Positions 26,960-33,665 of a DNA stretch of 64,000 bases are shown here, piece by piece. The notes beneath the pieces are model-generated. The model was not told where the DNA came from and ran no database searches. It was given only the letters and a program-made list of their open reading frames with translations. The position numbers and the translations under genes are program-made. Position 1 is the first letter of the stretch, and every line of letters begins with the position of its first letter. Location of the stretch: assembly GCF_003185895.1 (NCBI RefSeq), contig NZ_QHLY01000012.1, positions 1,949,844-2,013,843 on the forward strand, in the 5' to 3' direction. Source of the stretch: Cryobacterium arcticum (lineage in GTDB: Bacteria > Actinomycetota > Actinomycetes > Actinomycetales > Microbacteriaceae).

Positions 26960-27914
26960 GGAGTACCCCGACGAGTGAACCGATCGCGGTGGTGACCTGA
27001 CCCACGATGGCGGCCGGACTCGTGGTAGCGATGCGCACCCGGCTGGAGTCGACGAAGTCGATGCTGGATTCGATCTGGCCCACCAGGGGGGTGTCGGCGC
27101 TCAGCTCGAACCAGCCGCCGGGGCTGCGGAACCAGTGCACGGCGAGAGTGTCGCCGGTGAGCGATGCGGCAACGAGGCTGTAGCCGGCGTCGATACCGAA
27201 CGCTGCGCGCCCAACGACGGGCTCGGCGCGCGGCAACCCGACCTTCAGGGCGGCGGCGTGGATGATCTCGGGGTCGCCGGTGCGGATGGCGCCGATCAAG
27301 CCCTGGGCGAGGGTGAGCGGCAGCACGGCGACGCCGGCGGGAGACGGCGCCGGCTGTGCGGGTGTGCCATGCGGTTCGAGCCGCACCAGGGAACGCAGCG
27401 TCTCGGTGATCAGTGCCGTGACCGGGAAGGCGGAGAGCTCGACGGCGTCTTCGTTGACGGGGTGGCTGCCGTGGTCGTCGAGGCGTTGGCCGCGCACGAG
27501 CGACGCGGCGAAACCGGCACGCACGGCGATGGTCTGCACGATGGTGCGGCCGCCGCCCCAGGAGTGCACCGCCATCAGCAGGGCCGGCTCGGTGAAGAGG
27601 CCGAGGAAGCCGAGCACGGCCGGGTGCATGCGGGCAGAGAAGTCGTCGGCAGGGTCGGGATCGACGTCGGCGCTGCCGGCCGGAGCGGCGGCGCTCGCAC
27701 GGAGCAGGCCCTGGTCGATCAGGCCCAACTCGGCCACGAGCATCCGTTCGGCGCGTTCGTCTGAGGTGACCGCTGTGCCCCACTCGGAATGGAATTCCGG
27801 CGGGAGGGTGATGCCAGGGCAGCGGGCCTGCATCAGCTGTAGCTGGTCGACGGTGAGGCCGAACCGGGCCGGAGTCGTGGGAGTGGTGCGGGGAGCATTG
27901 GTCGTGAAAGCCAT
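26952..27914 (-). CDS. EspG-like type VII secretion chaperone candidate
   Basis: A 320-residue soluble protein. The start ATG at 27914 (MAFTTNAPRTT) is chosen over the longer Pro/Thr-rich frame. The layout resembles EspG-family chaperones (PF14011). A short strand leads into LTVDQLQLMQARCPGITLP, a helix ERAERMLVAELGLIDQGLL, the block HPAVLGFLGLFTEPALLMAV, and a C-terminal beta-rich half with LAVHWFRSPGGWFEL. EspG proteins bind PE/PPE substrates in the cytoplasm. Here it lies directly upstream of, and overlaps, a candidate substrate. I judge the resemblance from pattern alone, so it may instead be a novel family. Confidence 0.45.
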   Translation of the reverse strand: MAFTTNAPRTTPTTPARFGLTVDQLQLMQARCPGITLPPEFHSEWGTAVTSDERAERMLVAELGLIDQGLLRASAAAPAGSADVDPDPADDFSARMHPAVLGFLGLFTEPALLMAVHSWGGGRTIVQTIAVRAGFAASLVRGQRLDDHGSHPVNEDAVELSAFPVTALITETLRSLVRLEPHGTPAQPAPSPAGVAVLPLTLAQGLIGAIRTGDPEIIHAAALKVGLPRAEPVVGRAAFGIDAGYSLVAASLTGDTLAVHWFRSPGGWFELSADTPLVGQIESSIDFVDSSRVRIATTSPAAIVGQVTTAIGSLVGVLRG

Positions 27915-27918
27915 GGTT

Positions 27919-28407
27919 TTACCAGCCCCGTCGGTGGAAGGTGTCGGCGAGGTCGAGCCAGTCGGGCGAGCCAACGGGCGGCAGTTCTCGCACGGTGCGA
28001 ACGAGTTCGTCGGCTTCGCTCACGAGCGCGCGGGGCACCTCGGTGCCGAAGAATTCGAAGACGTTCTCGGCGCCCTCGCTGATGACCTCGACGGTATTGC
28101 CCACCAGCCGGGCGGCGTCGTTCCACCGATCGGAGATCCACTGCTCGGCCTCAGCGATGGCCTGTTTGACGGCTTCGACCGCGCGGATGTGCGCATCGAT
28201 AGCGTCGGCCGCCTCTTCGAGCGAGGTGGCGGAGGCGTCGAGGTTACCGGCACGCTGGCCCAGCTGTTCGATGAAGGTGGCCGCTGCGGCGGAGACCCAG
28301 GTGGTTCCGACGGCCGCGCGCAGAGTCGTGGCGCGGGTACGGGTGTCTTCAGCCAGGATGCGCAGCTCGGCGGATCGCCGCCCGAGTGCTGCCATGTCGC
28401 CGTACAT
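27919..28407 (-). CDS. WXG100-like protein with C-terminal extension
   Basis: A 162-residue all-helical protein. The ATG at 28407 (MYGDMAALGRRS) follows GGGAG. The first 90 residues are a WXG100-type hairpin: helix, then GTTWVSAAAATFIEQL (Trp37 with Ser in place of the Gly), then a second helix. The remaining 70 residues are an amphipathic extension ending DLADTFHRRGW. The stop is 4 bp from the EspG-like start. It is probably secreted by the type VII system or acts as partner for the neighbouring hydrolase. Confidence 0.65.
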   Translation of the reverse strand: MYGDMAALGRRSAELRILAEDTRTRATTLRAAVGTTWVSAAAATFIEQLGQRAGNLDASATSLEEAADAIDAHIRAVEAVKQAIAEAEQWISDRWNDAARLVGNTVEVISEGAENVFEFFGTEVPRALVSEADELVRTVRELPPVGSPDWLDLADTFHRRGW

Positions 28408-28525
28408 CCGGTCTCCCTGGTGGTGGGTGCTGCCGATGGTGCTGGATGGTGGTGCGGGCGATGCCCTGTGGATTGACCAAAGGCGTGACCGGAAACCGGC
28501 CACGCCTTGGGTCACACGTGCGGAA

Positions 28526-28822
28526 TTAGCCGCTGATGCCGCGAGCGAGCTCGCTGTCCACGTTTTCCATGGCGTCGGCAGCGCGGATGAGGAACTCCGA
28601 CATGCCGGTGAGGCCGTTGACGGCCTCGGTGGTGCCCTTGGTGAACTGCTCGTACGAGGTGTGGAATGCACCCGACGCGGCGTCGGTGACGAAGCCACCG
28701 GCGACGAGGTTGTTGACCAGGCTCTGCAGCTGGGAAAGCTTGGCGGTGAGGTCGTCCTTGCCTGCGATCAGGTTCTTGGACGCGTCGCGCATTTCGCTAT
28801 AAGTTACGTTCATATTCGCCAT
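28526..28822 (-). CDS. WXG100-family small protein lacking the Trp
   Basis: A 98-residue helical-hairpin protein beginning MANMNVTYSEMRDASKNL, with a strong AAGGAG ribosome site. The turn that normally carries W-x-G reads VAGGFVTDAASGAFHTSY, so the family's aromatic-x-Gly is reduced to V-T-D-A-A-S-G, but the following AF-x-x-S/Y pattern is kept. Length and helix layout match ESAT-6/EsxA relatives, which form dimers and are exported. A TATACA-type -10 box lies at 28879-28884 on this strand. It is the first gene of the leftward group ending with the lipoprotein. Confidence 0.8.
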   Translation of the reverse strand: MANMNVTYSEMRDASKNLIAGKDDLTAKLSQLQSLVNNLVAGGFVTDAASGAFHTSYEQFTKGTTEAVNGLTGMSEFLIRAADAMENVDSELARGISG

Positions 28823-29027
28823 GAGATACAGCTCCTTGTTAGTTCGTTCGGGGCCAACCCCCTCAGGCCGACCGACTATGTATAACCTAACGAACCCGGA
28901 CCGCGCGGCGGAATGGGCAGCACTCCCCATGCGTTTCGAATCGTCGGGAACGTTCTACACTCGCCGGGCCCGCAGCACCGACCCGCCGGAATGCCGTTGA
29001 ACGAAGGGTCTACCCTGAGCTGACGGG

Positions 29028-29543
29028 ATGGGGTGCTTGATGTGGCGCATGGGTGAGTATCGGGTTCTCCGCTGGCAGTTCAAACTGCTGTTCGTCGTCG
29101 CGGTCTTCGCGGCAGGATGGCTTCTATCAGACCTCCTCACGGTGGCGGGCGCCGGGTCAGTCGCAGTGAACATCGCCTCATCGATCCTGACCCTTGGCGG
29201 CGTCATATTCTGTGCGCGCATCTTTCGCGGACGTGGTGAAGCAATCCCGCTGGCGCGGCCCTGGTGGCAGATGACCGCACGCCGAAAGCTGAGCAGGCGT
29301 CTAGGCGTGCTCTTCGCATGGTTGTTCGCCCTGGGGGTCATTGGTTCGACATTCGCCGCGCTCGGGATTGCGCCCGACGCGCCCACTCTCGACCCACACG
29401 GCATCGTTGTCGTCAACTCCATAATCGGCACTCTGCAGTTCGGAGCCATCGCGTTCTTGTACCTCAACTCGGTGCACCGTCTGCCGAGGCCCGAGTCACC
29501 TCGGGCAACTCCGAACTTCCGACCCACGTCGAAACTGCGGTAG
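29028..29543 (+). CDS. Small membrane protein of unknown function
   Basis: A 171-residue protein with three to four hydrophobic segments (about residues 17-40, 48-63, 92-110 and 130-148) and an Arg/Pro-rich tail. I do not recognise a family. An alternative ATG at 29040 has a better upstream GGGG run and may be the true start. It is the only rightward gene inside the type VII region and is divergent from the WXG100-like gene, so it may be a later insertion. Codon use is less GC-biased than its neighbours. Confidence 0.6.
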   Translation: MGCLMWRMGEYRVLRWQFKLLFVVAVFAAGWLLSDLLTVAGAGSVAVNIASSILTLGGVIFCARIFRGRGEAIPLARPWWQMTARRKLSRRLGVLFAWLFALGVIGSTFAALGIAPDAPTLDPHGIVVVNSIIGTLQFGAIAFLYLNSVHRLPRPESPRATPNFRPTSKLR

Positions 29544-29609
29544 CGTCGCGCAGCACCCCCGAGCAGCGCTTCGACGTCGAGCGCGCAGCACCGACGCTAT
29601 GGCCACGGC

Positions 29610-30476
29610 CTATGAGTAGGACTCGGCCTTACCCAGGGGCTCGCCGGCGCGCCAGTAGTTGACCGCCAGCAGCACGCCCGCGGCCAGCAGCGCCAGGCCG
29701 ATGATCAGGGTGGTGACGAAGAACGGGGTGTCCTCGAAGCCGAGCGCGATCCAGCACAGGCCCACGAAGGCGCCGCCGAGGCCGGCCAGCCAGAGATCGA
29801 AGCGCCAGCGGAAGGTGACCCAGCGCCAGGTCCGCTTGCCCGCGCTGCCGTCCACGGCGTCGGGATGCCGGCTGAGGTGGCCGGTGTAGACGATCTTCTT
29901 GAGCAGCGACACCACGATCACCGCGAACAGGCCGGCGGCCAGCCCGCCGTAAGAGGCCAGCAGCATCCACACAGCCGTGGAATTCTCGTCTTGCAGGCCG
30001 GCCGGCCAGGCGGTGCCGCCGAGCAGGTTCTGCACCGGGATGAACACCAACAGCACCCAGGCGGCCAGCGGTACGAGCGCCCAAGCGGCGTGCAGGCCGA
30101 GCGGCAGCGGCTTGAAGGTGGCGGCGTTGGAGCCGCCGCGCCAGAAGGTGGTGTCGCGCTGGGCGATTACGCCGCGGCGGCGCAAGTAGCCGGGAATGAG
30201 GAAGCAGGCAGCGGCGACGAGCAGCACCGCGGGGAACGCGACCATGGCTGAGAGTGAGGAGAGTTCCCGCTCCACGAAGCCGAACTCGGCCCGGTAAGAG
30301 AGGTTCTCCTCGTTGATGCGGGCCAGAGCCTCGGACTGCAGGGAGGAGATGCCCACCACCGTCACCACCAACAGCACGATCGCCGCAATGGTGAGCACCA
30401 CCCCGATCGAGAGCAAGATCAGTCCGCGGGTGTTGCGGCCGGTCGTGGTTTCGGGCGGGATGGTGCTGTGGCTCAT
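29610..30476 (-). CDS. Polytopic membrane protein of the type VII locus
   Basis: A 288-residue membrane protein with about six hydrophobic segments in three pairs (about 20-45, 75-98, 130-150, 170-190, 230-250, 255-275). Short soluble loops include one with LSRHPDAVDGSAGKRTW. No family recognised. The start ATG overlaps the stop of the upstream gene in an ATGA. With the two genes before it, it forms a tightly coupled trio after the LXG-like gene. It is a candidate for a membrane part of the secretion apparatus that replaces EccB/EccD/EccE. Confidence 0.7.
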   Translation of the reverse strand: MSHSTIPPETTTGRNTRGLILLSIGVVLTIAAIVLLVVTVVGISSLQSEALARINEENLSYRAEFGFVERELSSLSAMVAFPAVLLVAAACFLIPGYLRRRGVIAQRDTTFWRGGSNAATFKPLPLGLHAAWALVPLAAWVLLVFIPVQNLLGGTAWPAGLQDENSTAVWMLLASYGGLAAGLFAVIVVSLLKKIVYTGHLSRHPDAVDGSAGKRTWRWVTFRWRFDLWLAGLGGAFVGLCWIALGFEDTPFFVTTLIIGLALLAAGVLLAVNYWRAGEPLGKAESYS

Positions 30477-31063
30477 AGCGAGTCGGCCTTCCAGGTGATC
30501 GAGTCAACGATCGCGTCGAACAGTTCGGTGAAGAGTTCTGGACTCTCCACCATGGGTGCGGAAATCGTCACGCGCAACAGGTCGTCCTGGTGCGGGCGAG
30601 GAACCCAGTACACCACGCGCAGCGACGGCACGGTCGCGCCGCCCACCCGCTGCTTGGCGGTTTCGGCCTCGCGGGCCACCGGGCCGCTCTGTTGTTCGAG
30701 CAGCACGGCGCCGGGCAGCGCGGCGCGCAACCTGTCGGCCACGCCGAGCTCCGCCGAGGCGAACAGCGGCCACGGCTCGATCGTCGAGAGCAGCGCGGCC
30801 GGAAACGGAATGCCGGGCATGAGCTCGAGGGAGAGCGCGAACGACGTGGCACCGGCATCCCGCGCCTGCTGCGCGGTCTTCACGAATTCATCGCGGGTCT
30901 GCCGACGGATGCGCGCGGCCCGGTCGCCGCCACCGACCTGCTTCTTGACCATTGCCACGATGCGCTTGGTCATCGCGGTCTCGTCCTGCAACGGGATGAC
31001 CGCCCAGGTACCGGGCAGGATGATCGAATAGGTCTGGTCCGGGCTGACTACCTCGCGAGTCAC
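30473..31063 (-). CDS. Hypothetical protein of the type VII locus (middle gene of trio)
   Basis: A 196-residue soluble protein starting VTREVVSPDQTYSIILPGTW (GTG read as Met). It has an alternating strand/helix pattern and a C-terminal block LRVVYWVPRPHQDDLLRVTI followed by a helix. No membrane segment and no known motif. Its layout recalls proteins that bind neighbouring secretion substrates, but nothing proves this. It is coupled by 4-nt overlaps on both sides (GTGA at its start, ATGA at its end). Confidence 0.65.
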   Translation of the reverse strand: MTREVVSPDQTYSIILPGTWAVIPLQDETAMTKRIVAMVKKQVGGGDRAARIRRQTRDEFVKTAQQARDAGATSFALSLELMPGIPFPAALLSTIEPWPLFASAELGVADRLRAALPGAVLLEQQSGPVAREAETAKQRVGGATVPSLRVVYWVPRPHQDDLLRVTISAPMVESPELFTELFDAIVDSITWKADSL

Positions 31064-31701
31064 GCGGTCTCCTCGAGTTCGATGCGCAGGGCGGCGACAA
31101 CCTCTTCGGTCTGCCGCGGCATGTTGAGGAACGCGCCGACGCTCTCGGCGGAGAACACCAGCTGCACGAGCTGGGCGGCGCCGGGCGGGAACACGGCGAA
31201 GACCGTGCGCTCCTCGATGGTGGCCTCGTCGTCGCCGAGGTCACGACGGGAGACGAGGTTGTGCGCGGCCACGAACGGACCGGCGGGCACCTCGCCCTGC
31301 CAGGTGGTGACGCTGAGGTACTCGGTGCCAGGGTAGCGGCGGCCCTCGTCGGCCTTCAGGTCTGCCAAGTATGCGGCGGCCGCGGCCTCGGTGCTGAGGC
31401 CGGCGCCGATATCGGTCAGCTCGAAGCCGAGCGCGCAGGAGGCCCGGCCGGATTCGGGGTACGGGACCCACACGGCGCAGCTGACCCGCGGGTTGCCGAT
31501 GCCGGCCAGGCGCACCTGCAGGGCCTCGAGCTGGGCGCCCAGGGTATTGCGACTGGGGCCAGCCGGCGTGAGTTCGGCGGCGAGGGCCTCTCCCCAGAGC
31601 GTGGTCTCCGCACCGCCCAGCGGCACCGGATACCACCTCTGATCAGCGTCAACGCCGAGGTCGACGATGTCGCGGAGCGGGGCCGGGGTGAATGCTGTCA
31701 T
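31060..31701 (-). CDS. Hypothetical protein of the type VII locus (first gene of trio)
   Basis: A 213-residue soluble protein with no signal peptide or membrane segment. Its centre carries VSCAVWVPYPESGRASCALG, and its end VQLVFSAESVGAFLNMPRQT resembles in pattern the end of the next protein. The two may therefore be distant relatives by duplication (both have a strand pair, then E-x-x-x-A-F/L and a helix). It starts 4 bp after the stop of the LXG-like gene and overlaps the next gene by 4 nt. Function unknown. Confidence 0.65.
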   Translation of the reverse strand: MTAFTPAPLRDIVDLGVDADQRWYPVPLGGAETTLWGEALAAELTPAGPSRNTLGAQLEALQVRLAGIGNPRVSCAVWVPYPESGRASCALGFELTDIGAGLSTEAAAAAYLADLKADEGRRYPGTEYLSVTTWQGEVPAGPFVAAHNLVSRRDLGDDEATIEERTVFAVFPPGAAQLVQLVFSAESVGAFLNMPRQTEEVVAALRIELEETA

Positions 31702-31705
31702 CGGT

Positions 31706-33040
31706 CTAGTCTCTCCCGAAGGTCTTCTCGGTCTGGTTCACGACCTCCGCATAATCGCCCAGGAACGGGTCGAGCGGGTTCTCCACGAGGTTGTCGACGG
31801 CCTTGTACATCGTGTTCAGCTGGTACGCCGAGAGCATGACCCCCTGCACGACCATGGGCGCGTCAAGAATCTGCGGCGCCTTGGCCGCCATCCGGTAGAA
31901 GTCCAGCAGGTCGGTGTTGAGCTTGAGCAGGTTGGTCGGGGCAAAGCTGTCCAGCGTCGGCAGCGCCTTCTCTGCGGCCTCGCGCAGCAGCTGCGCCGGG
32001 CCCGCACCCTGGGTGAATTCGGGTGTGAATGACTTCTTGAAGGCCTCACCGAGGGAGTCCTTGAACGGCTTCGACACGGCGACCGCGGCGTCGTCGATAC
32101 TCATGTAGGCCGAGCTGTGACGGCCAACGCCGCTGAGCTGACGGGTGAGCGCCGGAGCGCCATCCAGTCGTGACGCCGCCCGGGTGATCGTGGACGCGCG
32201 CAGGTACTTCGCGCCGATGGAGAAGATCTTTCCACCGAACACCGAGAGCACGGCGCCAACGGCAGCACCGGCCACATCCCACCAGCTGCCGTCGCCGTTG
32301 ATGGCCTTGACGGTGGCCTCGATGAGGGTGAGCACGGCGCCGACGGCGGCGAGCACCAGCAACACCTGCCCGAGGATGGGCACCCAGGCCAGGAAGATGG
32401 CGAGAACGCCGGCCCAGTCGCAGATAACCTTGAGAATGTCGAGGGCCTTGGCGCCCCAGTCATCCCACCAGGTGTCGTTGAGGTCCTGGCTCTTCTTGCC
32501 GTCGACGACCTCGACGATCGCGGTGATGGCGGCCTCGGCGGCCTGGTTCTTCACGTCGAGCGCGTTGTGCCACTCCTGCTGCGCGGCCGCCAGAGCGGTG
32601 CCGGCGGCCTCGGCGGCCTCGTCGGCCTTGGCAGCGGCGGCCTGCTCGGTGGTGGCGGTTTCGGGAGTGGCGCTGTCGGCCTTGGTCGACGCCGAGGTGG
32701 CGGCACGGTTGGCGGTGCTGGCGGCCGTTTCCTTGTCGCCGATGTTCGCGATGGCGGTGTTCGCGGCGTCCTGGGCGATACGCAGCTGCCCCGAATAAGT
32801 GATCAGGGCCGACGCGGTGCCGGCGTAGCGGTCCTTGGCCTTGCCGATATCGTCGGCGACCTTGCCCGCTTCCTCCCGAATCGCGTCGATGGCCAGGGAC
32901 GTCATGCCCTCTACCGACTTGATCGAGTTGAGCGTGGTCACCGAGCGGGAGATCGCGTTGGCGATCTCGGCGTAATGCTCCGCCTTGGTGCGCACCAGAT
33001 CGGGGTCGCCCTCCAGGGCGCGGAATTCGCTGTCAGTCAT
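31706..33040 (-). CDS. LXG-like long-helical protein with membrane hairpin, candidate type VII substrate
   Basis: A 444-residue protein. Residues 1-110 are a helical ESX-like N-terminal domain (start MTDSEFRALEGDPDLV). Residues 105-190 are Ala/Thr/Lys-rich coiled-coil. A strongly hydrophobic hairpin occupies about 215-245 (LAIFLAWVPILGQVLLVLAA). A second Ala/Gly/Val-rich segment lies at 258-275, followed by a helical C-terminus. This resembles LXG-type large substrates or membrane-inserting type VII effectors. It has AGGAA as ribosome site and follows the small EspC-like gene at 33126. Toxic activity is not evident from motifs. Confidence 0.65.
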   Translation of the reverse strand: MTDSEFRALEGDPDLVRTKAEHYAEIANAISRSVTTLNSIKSVEGMTSLAIDAIREEAGKVADDIGKAKDRYAGTASALITYSGQLRIAQDAANTAIANIGDKETAASTANRAATSASTKADSATPETATTEQAAAAKADEAAEAAGTALAAAQQEWHNALDVKNQAAEAAITAIVEVVDGKKSQDLNDTWWDDWGAKALDILKVICDWAGVLAIFLAWVPILGQVLLVLAAVGAVLTLIEATVKAINGDGSWWDVAGAAVGAVLSVFGGKIFSIGAKYLRASTITRAASRLDGAPALTRQLSGVGRHSSAYMSIDDAAVAVSKPFKDSLGEAFKKSFTPEFTQGAGPAQLLREAAEKALPTLDSFAPTNLLKLNTDLLDFYRMAAKAPQILDAPMVVQGVMLSAYQLNTMYKAVDNLVENPLDPFLGDYAEVVNQTEKTFGRD

Positions 33041-33125
33041 GATGATTCCTTCTTCAAGCTGCGGAGCGTTCTCGGGGCCGGCCGGGTGGAGGAGGCCAGC
33101 GTGATGGCGATCACGGCGGTGGAGG

Positions 33126-33440
33126 TCACAGCGGGGTGGCGGTCTGCATCGGCGGGGCCGCGTCGGTGAGCGCCTTCGCGAGACCGTCGTCCACCTGGGT
33201 GAACCCGTCGGTGATGCCGCTGATCTTCTTCTGCAGACCCTCGACCGCTTCGGTCATGGACTTGCGCTTGTCGTTCCACTTGTGGGCGAAGTCGGTGACG
33301 TGCCCACCGAGGCCGTCATGGCCGGTGGCGGTGGCCACGTCGTCGCTGAAGTCATCGGCGTTGGTGAACTCCGCCACGACGGCGTCCAAGTCGTCCCTGA
33401 GCTGATGAAGCAACTGCAGGTTGATGATGAGATCACTCAC
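33126..33440 (-). CDS. Small ESX/EspC-like secreted protein
   Basis: A 104-residue helical protein (start GTG behind GGGGG). Its first helix VINLQLLHQL-type region is followed by GLGGHVTDFAHKWNDKRKSM, a pattern of the EspC/DUF2580-type ESX proteins (Gly-rich turn, then V-x-x-F-x-x-x-W). The Trp sits at the start of helix two rather than in a W-x-G turn. It lies between the ATPase and the LXG-like gene and probably pairs with the latter for export. Confidence 0.7.
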   Translation of the reverse strand: MSDLIINLQLLHQLRDDLDAVVAEFTNADDFSDDVATATGHDGLGGHVTDFAHKWNDKRKSMTEAVEGLQKKISGITDGFTQVDDGLAKALTDAAPPMQTATPL

Positions 33441-33590
33441 GATCGGTTCCCCCTAGTTCTGCGGCTTGGCTGGCCCGACGACGACGGATGCGCGTTGGGT
33501 GGCTGCCTGCACTGAACACTACCGAAGCCGCGGAACCGACTCGATGGGCAGCGGTCCCCATCCGTCGGTGCACGGTGGTTGCGCTCACGA

Positions 33591-33653
33591 GGTCTCGACA
33601 AGCTCGACCAACGAGGCGGGCGCGCCCATCCGCTGATCGAGCTTGTCGAGATC
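33591..33653. repeat. Inverted pair of REP-like copies
   Basis: A direct copy at 33591-33613 faces an inverted copy at 33631-33653. The arms can pair over about 20 bp with a 17-nt GC-rich loop. The pair lies between the EspC-like gene and the stop of the large ATPase and may end or stabilise the ATPase transcript. Confidence 0.9.
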
Positions 33654-33665
33654 CCGCGAGACAGT

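Noticed and set aside
25334..26995. Rightward open frame of 553 codons opposite the hydrolase
   Set aside because: Antisense shadow. The minus-strand frame has the hydrolase triad and fits the operon.
28955..29527. Minus-strand frame of 190 codons opposite the small membrane protein
   Set aside because: The rightward frame shows regular membrane segments. The minus-strand one is Arg/Pro/Ser-rich without pattern.
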